A DNA stretch of 10,757 nt from JBOGTC01 sp050692055 (GCA_050692055.1 JBOGTC010000118.1:1-10757), one strand, 5' to 3'; positions 1 to 6,167 are shown, counted from the first letter of the stretch. Program-made: numbers and translations. The notes: generated from the sequence alone by a model not told the origin.

Positions 1-864
1 GCCTATGGGTCCGGAGCCGCCCGCGGTGCGGCCGGCCTGGGCGCGAATGGTGCCGCGCGCGCCATTGTGCTCGGGGACGAGGATCGGCCTGCCATCGCCC
101 ACGCCCCCGCCGCGGTGAGCGCGGTGCGCGAGACCGCGCCGCTCGCGGTCCTCGCACCGGCGACACCGAACGGCCGAGACCTCGCCGCGGCGCTCGTCGG
201 CAGCCTCCACGTGCCGGCCTTCGGGCCAGTCCGTGCCGTGTCCTTCGCCGATGGCGCGCTGCGCAGCGAGCAGGCCACGCTGCAGGGGAGCGTGATCACC
301 ACCTCCGAGCCGGTCCAGGGCGCGCCCACCCCATCGGTCGTGCTGGTGCTGGCCAACACGTTCACCCCGGCTGAGGGTGGCAGCGGGCAGGCGGAGGTGA
401 CCACGGCTGCCGCTCCCGCGGAGGACTCGGCGTTCGCCACCGTGAAGGTAGCAGAGAGCCACGAGGCCGAGGCCAAGGTCGTCAACCTGGAGGAGGCGAC
501 GATCATCGTCGCCGGTGGCCGCGGCGTGGCAGGGGAGGAGGGCTTCAAGCCGCTCCACGAGCTCGCCGCCGCGCTGGGCGGCGCGGTGGGCGCCTCGCGC
601 GCCGCGGCGGACGCCGGCTGGATCCCGTACCAGCTGCAGATCGGCCAGACCGGCAAGGTGGTCAAGCCGAGCCTCTACATCGGCTGCGGCATTTCGGGCG
701 CCATCCAGCACCGCGTGGGGATGCAGACGGCCGAGCATGTGCTGGCCATCAACAAGGACCCCGACGCGCCGATAGGCGAGTTCGCCGACCTGTTCGTCGT
801 GGGCGATCTGTTCGCGATCGTGCCGAAGCTGACCGAGGAGATCCGGCGCCGAAAGGGCGCCTAG
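1..864 (+). CDS. etfA: Electron transfer flavoprotein alpha subunit, 5'-truncated by window edge
   Basis: EtfA forms a cytoplasmic heterodimer with EtfB. It carries FAD and passes electrons from acyl-CoA and related dehydrogenases to the quinone pool. The frame is open from base 1 (reading AYGSGAARGAAG), so the start lies outside; 287 residues are visible against about 315-320 in the family, so roughly 30 are missing. The C-terminal FAD domain is unmistakable: GGRG near residue 175, then GASRAAADAGWIPYQ, IGQTGKVVKPSLYIG, CGISGAIQHR, AINKDPDAPIGEFADL and VVGDLFAIVPKL. These are the conserved FAD-binding segments of the family. The N-terminal half is the less conserved Rossmann-like ETF domain. 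etfB is expected just upstream but cannot be seen. The next gene starts 9 nt after the stop, so the two are probably co-transcribed. The GTG at 67 is internal and is not taken as the start. Confidence 0.95.
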   Translation, partial: AYGSGAARGAAGLGANGAARAIVLGDEDRPAIAHAPAAVSAVRETAPLAVLAPATPNGRDLAAALVGSLHVPAFGPVRAVSFADGALRSEQATLQGSVITTSEPVQGAPTPSVVLVLANTFTPAEGGSGQAEVTTAAAPAEDSAFATVKVAESHEAEAKVVNLEEATIIVAGGRGVAGEEGFKPLHELAAALGGAVGASRAAADAGWIPYQLQIGQTGKVVKPSLYIGCGISGAIQHRVGMQTAEHVLAINKDPDAPIGEFADLFVVGDLFAIVPKLTEEIRRRKGA

Positions 865-873
865 AAAGGACCG

Positions 874-1395
874 ATGCGCATGCGCAACCTCTTCGGCGGT
901 CGCCGTCGCCGCTTGTTCTCGCACGGCAAGGAGCTCGCCGAGTACCGCAATGAGCTTTTCGCGCTGACGACGCGCATCGACGCGGTCCTGGCGAGCGTGG
1001 CCGACGAGATCGATGCGCTGCGCCGGCGGGCCCTGGACCCCGACGAGGCGGTGGCTCGCATGGGCGAGCAGGAGGAGGCGCTGGATGTGGAGGCCGAGGC
1101 GCTGCGCGCGATGATGGCGCCGGAGGAGCTCCACGGCCTGCACATGGAGTACGAGGCCAATCTCGAGCGGGCGTTGCGCGGCCTGGTCACGGTGGAGCGA
1201 GGATGCGGCATCACCCGGCTCCCGCATCGGCCTGCCGATGACGAGGAGCCGCACACCTACTACAGGCGTGGCCACGCCAACGTGACCCACGCCCGGATGC
1301 GGATGGCCGAGATCGTCGACGTTCTGCTGTCCTGGGAGCCAGGGAAGCCTGTCGAGGCCAACCTCCAGACCCGGCTCCATCGCGACGAGGCATAG
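874..1395 (+). CDS. Hypothetical charged coiled-coil protein
   Basis: I do not recognise this 173-residue protein. It begins with a basic patch (RMRNLFGGRRRRLF), followed by a long, mostly helical, Glu/Ala/Arg/Leu-rich region at about residues 20-100 with heptad-like spacing, so a coiled coil is likely. A polar segment with PADDEEPHTYYRRGHAN and an amphipathic C-terminal helix follow. No signal peptide, membrane segment or catalytic motif is visible. AAAGGA at 865-870 serves as ribosome binding site. It is 3 nt from the ATG at 874 and 9 nt from a second in-frame ATG at 880, so 880 may be the true start. The gene follows etfA by 9 nt and may share its transcript, but nothing in the sequence ties it to electron transfer. 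Base composition matches its neighbours. It is probably real, because the RBS and strand fit, but the function is unknown. Confidence 0.7.
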   Translation: MRMRNLFGGRRRRLFSHGKELAEYRNELFALTTRIDAVLASVADEIDALRRRALDPDEAVARMGEQEEALDVEAEALRAMMAPEELHGLHMEYEANLERALRGLVTVERGCGITRLPHRPADDEEPHTYYRRGHANVTHARMRMAEIVDVLLSWEPGKPVEANLQTRLHRDEA

Positions 1396-1482
1396 GCCTG
1401 GGGCGGCGGCCGCGCCTCTGGGTCGCCGTGTTCCGACCGCTCCTGGCGCGCATGGCGCCGCGGCCTGGGTGCCGGGCCGAGT

Positions 1483-1616
1483 CGCCAAATTCATACAGGG
1501 GCTGCACCAGTCGCCCTGCAGCGGTCGCTTGGCACCGTCCTGCGGCACCACATGAGAATCTGGCGACCCCAGCGCCCGCGACGCACGCCGCGTGCAGCCC
1601 AGGGCTGAATCTGGCG
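1483..1616. repeat. Three copies of a CGCCARATTC motif
   Basis: CGCCAAATTC lies at 1483-1492 on the + strand. Its near-identical reverse complement GAATCTGGCG lies at 1556-1565 and again at 1607-1616. Copies 2 and 3 are identical over 10 nt and 51 nt apart. Copies 1 and 2 face each other and could pair in RNA or act as protein half-sites. I did not find the motif elsewhere in the window by eye. The role is unknown. Confidence 0.5.
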
Positions 1617-1677
1617 GCAGGAGGCCGGCCGGGGGCTGGATCCGCGCGGCGCCGCCCAGGAAGCGGTCCACATGTTG

Positions 1678-1700
1678 TGGTATGATCATGCGCGATACCA
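1678..1700 (+). promoter_or_regulatory. Extended -10 promoter of nrdR with overlapping inverted repeat
   Basis: TGG followed by TATGAT (1678-1686) matches the extended -10 pattern TGnTATAAT with one mismatch. No convincing -35 sits 16-18 nt upstream, as is usual for extended -10 promoters. Transcription would start near 1692-1694, giving a leader of about 50 nt before nrdR. An inverted repeat, TGGTAT at 1678-1683 and ATACCA at 1695-1700, brackets the -10 and the expected start point. That is where a repressor operator would be placed. A second short palindrome, CCACA(tgt)TGTGG at 1668-1680, abuts it. Confidence 0.5.
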
Positions 1701-1742
1701 TCACTGGTGTAGTCCGCACCCGCAGGGAGCGCCACAGACCAC

Positions 1743-2204
1743 ATGCGCTGTCCACGTTGTGAGGATGCCGGAACCCGGGTCATCGATTCGAGGGACCTCG
1801 AGGGCGGCTCGACGATCCGCCGCCGCCGCGAGTGCGAGGCCTGCTCCTATCGGTTCACGACCTACGAGCGTCCCGAGGGGGCCCGGCTGGTTGTCGTGAA
1901 GCGCGACGGCGCTCGCCAGGACTTCGACCGCGAGAAGCTGCGTGCAGGGCTGCTCAAGGCGCTGCAGAAGCGGCCGGTCACGCTCGATCGGGTCGAGGCC
2001 GCAGTCGACGACATCGAGAGCCAGCTTCGGGCGCGCGGCGACGCCGAGCTGCCGAGCATCGAGATCGGACGCCTGGCCACCGAGGCGCTGCGTGACCTCG
2101 ACCAGCTGGCCTACATCCGCTTCGCATCGGTGTATCACGCGTACGACGACATCGAGACGCTGCAGCGCGAGGTCGATCGGCTCATCCGCCAGCGTGGCGA
2201 CTAA
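1743..2204 (+). CDS. nrdR: Transcriptional repressor NrdR
   Basis: NrdR is the nucleotide-sensing repressor of ribonucleotide reductase operons; it binds NrdR boxes in DNA when loaded with ATP/dATP. The protein is 153 residues, the usual family length. The N-terminus starts with the canonical MRCPRC and has a zinc ribbon with C3, C6, C31 and C34 (ECEAC), followed by SYRFTTYER. Residues of about 46-136 form the ATP-cone domain, with VVKRDG and REKLRAGLLKAL and ending in the typical AYIRFASVYHAYDD. The ATG at 1743 is fixed by the conserved N-terminus; only a weak GGGAG at 1725-1729 precedes it. The gene is transcribed from the extended -10 at 1678-1686 and is followed after 12 nt by dcd, a sensible pairing because both govern dNTP pools. 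No ribonucleotide reductase gene is in view and no canonical NrdR box was found. Confidence 0.97.
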   Translation: MRCPRCEDAGTRVIDSRDLEGGSTIRRRRECEACSYRFTTYERPEGARLVVVKRDGARQDFDREKLRAGLLKALQKRPVTLDRVEAAVDDIESQLRARGDAELPSIEIGRLATEALRDLDQLAYIRFASVYHAYDDIETLQREVDRLIRQRGD

Positions 2205-2216
2205 GATCAGCGGCGC

Positions 2217-2798
2217 ATGATCCTTTCCGACCGCGACATCCGCGCCCAGATCGAGGCAGGGCGGATCGTCATCGACCCCTACACGCCCGAGGCTGTTCAG
2301 CCATCCAGCGTCGATCTGCACCTGGCGAACCGGTTCCGGGTCTTCCGCAACAACCGATATCCGTTCATCGACGTCCGCACCGAGCAGCCGGAGCTGACCG
2401 AGCTCGTGGCGATCAGCGGTGACGAGCCGTTCATCCTTCATCCGGGCGAGTTCGTCCTGGCGTCGACCCTCGAGCGCGTGGCGCTGCCGGATGATCTCGT
2501 CGCGCGACTGGAGGGCAAGTCCTCGCTCGGCCGCCTTGGCCTGCTCATCCATTCGACCGCCGGCTACGTCGATCCTGGCTGGGAGGGCAATCTGACGCTC
2601 GAGCTGTCCAATGTTGCCAGCCTGCCGATCACCCTCTACCACGGGATGAAGATCGGCCAGATCAGCTTCCAGCGGCTGAGCTCACCGGTCGAGATCGGCT
2701 ATGGAGACGCTCGCATCGGGTCGAAGTACCGCGGCCAGACCGATCCCACCGCCAGCCTTTACCACCGCGACTTCGAGCGTGGGCGAGTCACGAGCTAG
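2217..2798 (+). CDS. dcd: dCTP deaminase, probably bifunctional dCTP deaminase/dUTPase
   Basis: Dcd deaminates dCTP to dUTP for thymidylate synthesis; bifunctional members also cleave dUTP to dUMP. The 193-residue protein has the full family pattern: MILSDRDIRAQIEAG, VQPSSVDLHL (residues 27-36), LHPGEFVLASTLE (74-86), RLEGKSSLGRLGLLIHSTAG (97-116), DPGWEGNLTLELSN (119-132) with the expected catalytic glutamate E129, and GMKIGQISF, then GSKYRGQ near the C-terminus. Recalled from memory, these segments are much closer to the Mycobacterium tuberculosis Dcd, a known dCTP deaminase:dUTPase, than to the monofunctional E. coli enzyme, notably HSTAG in the active-site loop. The gene starts 12 nt after nrdR and is very likely co-transcribed with it. 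The bifunctional assignment is an inference from motif similarity; the family assignment is secure. Confidence 0.95.
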   Translation: MILSDRDIRAQIEAGRIVIDPYTPEAVQPSSVDLHLANRFRVFRNNRYPFIDVRTEQPELTELVAISGDEPFILHPGEFVLASTLERVALPDDLVARLEGKSSLGRLGLLIHSTAGYVDPGWEGNLTLELSNVASLPITLYHGMKIGQISFQRLSSPVEIGYGDARIGSKYRGQTDPTASLYHRDFERGRVTS

Positions 2799-2814
2799 TG
2801 CGGCGACCGACCGT

Positions 2815-3720
2815 GTGAGCCAACCGCTCCACGAGATCGGCCCCGCCCGCCACTACGCCGGCGGCATCAGCGTTCGCGTGGTTCGCGCCGGCTGGTTCCG
2901 GCCAGACGCCGGTGGCTTCTTCGGCGTGGTGCCCAAGCCGCTCTGGTCACGCTTCGCCGAGACCGATGATCGGGGACGCCTGACCTGCCGCCTGAACCTG
3001 TTGCTCATCGAGGCGAGCCGCAAGCGGATCCTGGTCGAGACCGGCACCGGCGTCCGGATGACGGACAGGGACCGGGACATCAAGGGCGTCGAGGGCGGCG
3101 ACCCGGCCGAGGCGCTGCGCGCGGTGGGGGAGGACCCGGCCTCGATCGACTTCGTGGTCGTCACCCATCTCCACTACGATCACGCCGGCGGCATGGTGGA
3201 CGCTGCGGGCCGGCCGGCCTTCCCGAATGCTCGCTACGTTGTCCAGCGCGACGAGGCCGAGGCCGCCCATGGCGACGAGCTGCGTGTGCAGGGAATCATG
3301 GAGGTCGAGCAGCTCGCCGCGGTGCGCGCCGCCGGACAGCTGGCCGAGGTTCACGGCGACGTCGAGCTCGTCGGCGGGGTGAGCGTGCTGCGCACCGGCG
3401 GGCACACCCGCGGATCACAGGCCGTGCTGATCGGGTCCGACAGCCGCGATGGGCGTCCCGCTCGTGCCGATGATCCCACCGAGCGCGCGATCTTCTGGGG
3501 CGACCTCATACCGACCCGCTGGCAGATTCCGGTGCGCTGGACGAGCGCCTACGACGACTATCCGATCCAGGCCATCGAGGTCCGCAACACGCTGGTTGCC
3601 AGGGCGGCGGACGAGGGCTGGTGGTGCTACTTCACGCACGACCCCGGCGCCCTGCCGATCCGCATCGAGGCGACCGATAAGGGCTTCCGCGTTCGCGACG
3701 ATGAGGTCACGGACGGCTAG
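2815..3720 (+). CDS. Metallo-beta-lactamase-fold hydrolase (lactonase-like)
   Basis: This is a zinc-dependent hydrolase of the MBL superfamily, about 301 residues, with no signal peptide and so probably cytoplasmic. The metal-binding motif HLHYDH occupies residues 118-123. The other ligands appear in order: H197 in GGHTRG, D230 in FWGDLIP and H275 in YFTHDPG. That is the full dinuclear set of this fold. The overall pattern (GRLTCRLNLLLIE near the start, VETGTG, the GHTRGSQ motif, YDDYP) resembles the YtnP/AHL-lactonase-like branch, but the substrate cannot be read from sequence. The frame extends upstream into dcd without a stop. GTG at 2815, 16 nt past the dcd stop, is chosen because conserved-looking sequence begins there; GTG 2779, overlapping dcd, is the alternative. 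No clear ribosome binding site precedes either. The gene probably continues the nrdR-dcd transcript. Confidence 0.88.
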   Translation: MSQPLHEIGPARHYAGGISVRVVRAGWFRPDAGGFFGVVPKPLWSRFAETDDRGRLTCRLNLLLIEASRKRILVETGTGVRMTDRDRDIKGVEGGDPAEALRAVGEDPASIDFVVVTHLHYDHAGGMVDAAGRPAFPNARYVVQRDEAEAAHGDELRVQGIMEVEQLAAVRAAGQLAEVHGDVELVGGVSVLRTGGHTRGSQAVLIGSDSRDGRPARADDPTERAIFWGDLIPTRWQIPVRWTSAYDDYPIQAIEVRNTLVARAADEGWWCYFTHDPGALPIRIEATDKGFRVRDDEVTDG

Positions 3721-3778
3721 AATCGAACCTGCCACGCCCGCAGCCTCGTCTGACCGACCGAAAGGATGCGACCTTCCC

Positions 3779-4189
3779 GTGTTTGACCTCCGCGCGCCGC
3801 GTCGCGGCGCCGTTCTCATCTCCCTGGCCTCGCTCGCCCTGGTCCTGGCCGCATGTGCCGAAGGCAACGGCGGAGCCGGTGGTGGGACTGCCACCGTGAG
3901 CGGCGGCAACGTCGACATCTCGGCCGACAACCTCGAGTTCGACGTCGGGACGATCGAGGCCACCGCCGGCGAGGCGTTCACCGTCACGCTCACCAACCTG
4001 GAGCCCATGCCGCATAACTTCTCCGTCTACACCGAGGAGGGCGGCGAAGAGATCGCCATCGGCGATTTCGCCAACAACGAGGGGGACACCGTCACAACCT
4101 CGATACCGGCGCTCGACGCAGGCGAGTACTTCTTCGTCTGCGACGTCCATCCAACGGAGATGACGGGCACGCTCGTCGTCGAGGGCTAG
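3779..4189 (+). CDS. Cupredoxin (blue copper) lipoprotein
   Basis: This is a 136-residue exported type-1 copper protein, probably a small electron carrier held on the outer face of the cytoplasmic membrane. The N-terminus is basic then hydrophobic and ends in a lipobox, LAAC at 23-26, so C26 would be lipidated. A Gly-rich linker (27-44) leads to a plastocyanin-like domain. All four copper ligands are present: H79 in PMPHNF, and C121, H124 and M128 in CDVHPTEM. The short Cys-His-Met loop resembles amicyanin or pseudoazurin more than azurin. The GTG at 3779 is chosen because it gives a clean signal peptide; AAAGGA at 3761-3766 is 12 nt upstream. A possible -10, TAGAAT at 3718-3723, overlaps the stop of the preceding gene, so the cupredoxin may have its own promoter. 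The gene ends in the CTAG shared with the convergent thioredoxin gene. Confidence 0.9.
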   Translation: MFDLRAPRRGAVLISLASLALVLAACAEGNGGAGGGTATVSGGNVDISADNLEFDVGTIEATAGEAFTVTLTNLEPMPHNFSVYTEEGGEEIAIGDFANNEGDTVTTSIPALDAGEYFFVCDVHPTEMTGTLVVEG

Positions 4190-4737
4190 CCCAGGAGCTC
4201 CTCCAGGAGCGAGACCATGTCGGCCGGGTCGAGGGGACCGATCACCTCGCGCAGGACGGTCCCCTCCTGCCCCACGAAGTAGTGGCGCGGCAGTCCGTCG
4301 CGATCGGACCAGCGGTAGTAGTTGTCCAGCGTCGGATCGAGCAGGATCGGGTAGTCGACCTCGTAGCGATCGACGAAATCCCGCACCGCGTCGCGCCCCT
4401 CGCCCCAATCGACGCCCAGGATGAGCAGCTGGTCCGCGTGCTCATCGGCCAGGACCTGCATCGCCGGCATCTCGGTGCGGCACGGCTCGCAGCTGGTGGC
4501 CCAGAAGTTCACCCAGACGATCCGACCGTCCCCGTCGTCGAGCGTCCAGCTGCGGCCGTCGAGATCCATCGCCGCCAGCATTGGCGCGGGGTGGCCGACC
4601 AGCAGGCCGGTGCGGCCATCGGACGGCTGGCGCAGGATGGGGACGAATGCCAGCACAGCGAGCAGGACGCCAAGGCCGATGAGCCCCAGCAGCCAGGCGA
4701 GGCTCCAGCGCCGGCGGCGGAGGGCGTCGCGGATCAT
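4186..4737 (-). CDS. Membrane-anchored TlpA/ResA-type thiol-disulfide oxidoreductase
   Basis: This 183-residue thioredoxin-fold protein is tethered outside the cytoplasmic membrane, where such proteins usually reduce apocytochrome c or copper-site cysteines. A basic N-terminus (RRRRW) is followed by one membrane helix at residues 13-35. Then comes the redoxin domain: VGHPAP at 47-52, IVWVNFWATSCEPC at 73-86 with active-site cysteines C83 and C86, ILGVDW at 106-111, and the cis-proline P150 in DGLPRHYFVG. The CEPC pair is typical of ResA/TlpA reductants rather than oxidising DsbA-type proteins. The start codon overlaps the stop of the glutaredoxin-like gene (ATGA), implying translational coupling. 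The stop overlaps that of the convergent cupredoxin gene. CcdA, the usual electron donor, is encoded at 7100-7831; a functional link between them is my inference. Confidence 0.92.
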   Translation of the reverse strand: MIRDALRRRRWSLAWLLGLIGLGVLLAVLAFVPILRQPSDGRTGLLVGHPAPMLAAMDLDGRSWTLDDGDGRIVWVNFWATSCEPCRTEMPAMQVLADEHADQLLILGVDWGEGRDAVRDFVDRYEVDYPILLDPTLDNYYRWSDRDGLPRHYFVGQEGTVLREVIGPLDPADMVSLLEELLG

Positions 4738-4976
4738 CGGCCCAGGACCGTCTCGATGTCGGGGCGCGTGAGGATGAGCTCGAGCCGATCGACCCCGTCG
4801 ACGGCGAGCACCGGGATCCGGTGCCCGTACCGTACGAGGAGGTCGTCATCGGCCTCGATTTCGACGGGGCTGTAGGCATCGGGTCCGATCATCTCGTCAA
4901 GCAGGACGCTGGCGTCCTCGCAGAGGTGGCATCCGTCGCGCAGGTAGAGCGTGACCTCGGGCATGGGGCCGATCAT
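4734..4976 (-). CDS. Glutaredoxin-like small thiol protein
   Basis: This 80-residue protein has a glutaredoxin fold like the DUF836 family, with the redox pair C16-x-x-C19 in LYLRDGCHLCEDA and a cis-proline-type segment, HRIPVLAVDG, around P55. It ends in a helix, TRPDIETVL. No signal peptide is present, so it should act in the cytoplasm. The frame starts at ATG 4976, but ATG 4964 gives MPEVTLYLRDGC, a more typical N-terminus; no ribosome binding site decides between them. The gene overlaps the downstream TlpA-like gene by 4 nt (ATGA). Its 5' end faces the divergent tRNA-Arg gene, leaving only about 20 nt between them, so the two promoters must be interleaved. The partner protein is unknown. 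Confidence 0.85.
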   Translation of the reverse strand: MIGPMPEVTLYLRDGCHLCEDASVLLDEMIGPDAYSPVEIEADDDLLVRYGHRIPVLAVDGVDRLELILTRPDIETVLGR

Positions 4977-4998
4977 ACGGTAGGATGCGAGGGGCGCC

Positions 4999-5074
4999 GC
5001 CCCCGTAGCTCAGTGGATAGAGCGCCGCCGTCCTAAGGCGGGCGTCGGGGGTTCGAATCCCTCCGGGGGCGCCA
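4999..5074 (+). tRNA. tRNA-Arg (anticodon CCT)
   Basis: The gene folds into a complete 76-nt cloverleaf with encoded CCA. The acceptor arms are GCCCCCG (4999-5005) and CGGGGGC (5064-5070), with discriminator G at 5071 and CCA at 5072-5074. The D stem is GCTC/GAGC around AGTGGATA. The anticodon stem CCGCC/GGCGG encloses loop GTCCTAA, which puts CCT at 5032-5034; it reads the AGG arginine codon. The T arm is GGGGG-TTCGAAT-CCCTC, with one G-U pair. A possible -10 hexamer, TAGGAT, lies at 4981-4986, 12 nt upstream of the mature 5' end. Confidence 0.97.
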
Positions 5075-5223
5075 GTATCGCGCCCATCACTCGGAAGCTG
5101 TATATACGCATATACTCTCGGTCCGCGAAGCGCCGTTTGTGGTGAGGCCCGGGAGTACATGCGTCGCGAGCCGTAGCGCGATGGTGAGCACCGGCGCGTG
5201 ATGCCAGGGGCAATCTGCTGCCC

Positions 5224-5232
5224 GTGCAAGTT
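5224..5232. repeat. GTGCAAGTT motif, copy 1
   Basis: This copy sits in the 15-mer TGCCCGTGCAAGTTG (5219-5233), identical to the 15-mer at 5327-5341 except for the G/C at the motif centre. It is followed by GGAGGCGC; copy 3 is similarly followed by AGGCGC. Confidence 0.5.
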
Positions 5233-5239
5233 GGAGGCG

Positions 5240-5265
5240 CATCGGACCCCGTGGAGCGTCCGATG
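5240..5265 (+). other. Perfect 8-bp hairpin
   Basis: CATCGGAC at 5240-5247 pairs exactly with GTCCGATG at 5258-5265 across a 10-nt loop (CCCGTGGAGC). No T-tract follows, so it does not look like an intrinsic terminator. It could be an RNA structure or an operator; no family is recognised. Confidence 0.4.
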
Positions 5266-5331
5266 ACTCCCCGTACCTGCACGGCCAGCATGTTGACGCG
5301 GTCATCCGGGGCCTCGTAGCGCTGGATGCCC

Positions 5332-5344
5332 GTGCAACTTGCAC
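5332..5344. repeat. GTGCAACTTGCAC palindrome, copy 2
   Basis: This is the full symmetric form of the motif: arms GTGCAA and TTGCAC around a single central C. It lies about 100 nt upstream of the aquaporin start and about 60 nt upstream of the candidate -10. A 13-bp odd-centred palindrome is the size of a dimeric regulator site. Confidence 0.5.
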
Positions 5345-5447
5345 CAGCGGACGAATAGGCCGTTCAAGGGCCCCATACGGCGCCCGCGCGACCGTTCGAG
5401 TCCGTATAGTCGGCGCCGTAGACGCGAAAGCGAGCCCGGAGGATTCG

Positions 5448-6167
5448 ATGCGCGACCGTCAGCTGCCTGCCCTCGTCGCCGAGGGCGTGGGCACCTTCCT
5501 TTTCATCTTCGTGGGAGCCGGCTCAGTCGTCTTGGCGACGCACGCCGGCGATGGCGGGCCCGGGCTGGTCGGCGTCGCCCTGGCCCATGGTCTCGCACTG
5601 GCCGTGCTCGTCTCCGCGCTGGGCGCCGTTTCGGGAGCCCACTTCAACCCGGCGGTGACGATCGCGGTGCTGATTGCGGGGCGCATCGCGCCCATCCACG
5701 CAGCCGGGTACGTCCTGGTACAGCTCGTCGGCGCGGTTGCGGCCGGCTTCGCGCTACGTGGCATCTTTCCGGAGGCCTCGTGGCAGCCCACTGCGATCGG
5801 CACACCGGCCATTGATGCGGCCATCGGCGTGCCCGGTGGCATCGCCATCGAGGCGATCCTGACCGTCCTGCTGGTGCTGGCCGTCTTCGGCACCGCGATC
5901 GACGCGCGGGCGCCGCGGCTGGGCGGCATGGCAATAGGCTTCGCAGTGGCCGCCGACATCCTGATGGGCGGCCCGCTGACCGGCGCGGCCATGAACCCGG
6001 CACGCTGGTTCGGTCCGGCGCTCGCCTCAGGTGCGTTCGACAACTGGTTCGTCTGGATCGTGGGACCCCTTCTGGGTGCCGCGGTGGCGGCGGGAATCTA
6101 CCTGCTGGCGCTGGAGGATCGCGCGTCGGCGACGGTCACGCCAGGCACGCCTGAGGGGGCCCCGTAG
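5448..6167 (+). CDS. MIP-family aquaporin with plant-TIP-like selectivity filter
   Basis: This 239-residue membrane channel for water and/or small neutral solutes has six membrane helices and two half-helices. The two pore boxes are intact: GAHFNPAVT with N67-P68-A69 and GAAMNPARWFGPA with N183-P184-A185-R186. Counting from the NPA boxes, the aromatic/arginine filter positions are H47, I171, A180 and R186. E. coli AqpZ has Phe, His, Thr, Arg at these places; the His-Ile-Ala-Arg set is that of some plant tonoplast intrinsic proteins. Loop E to the C-terminus (ILMGGPLTGAAMNPA, then NWFVWIVGPLLGA) also reads like TIPs. Transport of ammonia, urea or peroxide besides water is therefore possible, but this is inferred. 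The start is set by GGAGGA at 5438-5443, 4 nt from the ATG. The gene stands alone; a possible -10 TATAGT is at 5405-5410. Confidence 0.95.
   Translation: MRDRQLPALVAEGVGTFLFIFVGAGSVVLATHAGDGGPGLVGVALAHGLALAVLVSALGAVSGAHFNPAVTIAVLIAGRIAPIHAAGYVLVQLVGAVAAGFALRGIFPEASWQPTAIGTPAIDAAIGVPGGIAIEAILTVLLVLAVFGTAIDARAPRLGGMAIGFAVAADILMGGPLTGAAMNPARWFGPALASGAFDNWFVWIVGPLLGAAVAAGIYLLALEDRASATVTPGTPEGAP

Larger units (their letters stand above)
1396..1742 (+). other. 347-nt intergenic region upstream of nrdR
   Basis: No credible gene was found here; the open frames on both strands have Arg/Pro/Ala-rich compositions typical of GC-rich non-coding DNA. The stretch holds three copies of a 10-nt CGCCARATTC motif (1483-1616). 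Near its right end lie an extended -10 promoter at 1678-1686 and small inverted repeats. No T-tract terminator was seen after the upstream gene. An unrecognised small RNA cannot be excluded. Confidence 0.6.
5075..5447 (+). other. 373-nt non-coding region between tRNA-Arg and the aquaporin gene
   Basis: No credible gene was found. Contents seen: an AT-rich inverted repeat GTATAT(acgc)ATATAC at 5100-5115 just after the tRNA; a perfect 8-bp hairpin at 5240-5265; two copies of a GTGCAA(C/G)TT motif at 5224 and 5332; a possible aquaporin -10 TATAGT at 5405-5410; and a strong Shine-Dalgarno GGAGGA at 5438-5443. No integrase remnant or tRNA 3'-end duplication, as expected for an integrated element, was found. 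Confidence 0.6.

Noticed and set aside
1668..1680. CCACATGTTGTGG as an NrdR box
   Set aside because: The CAC and GTG arms are 5 nt apart; the known NrdR box is a 16-bp palindrome with about 8 nt between them. Kept only as a generic palindrome.
5064..5447. Mobile-element attachment site at the tRNA-Arg 3' end
   Set aside because: No duplicate of the tRNA 3' segment, no integrase and no phage or plasmid gene is seen nearby.
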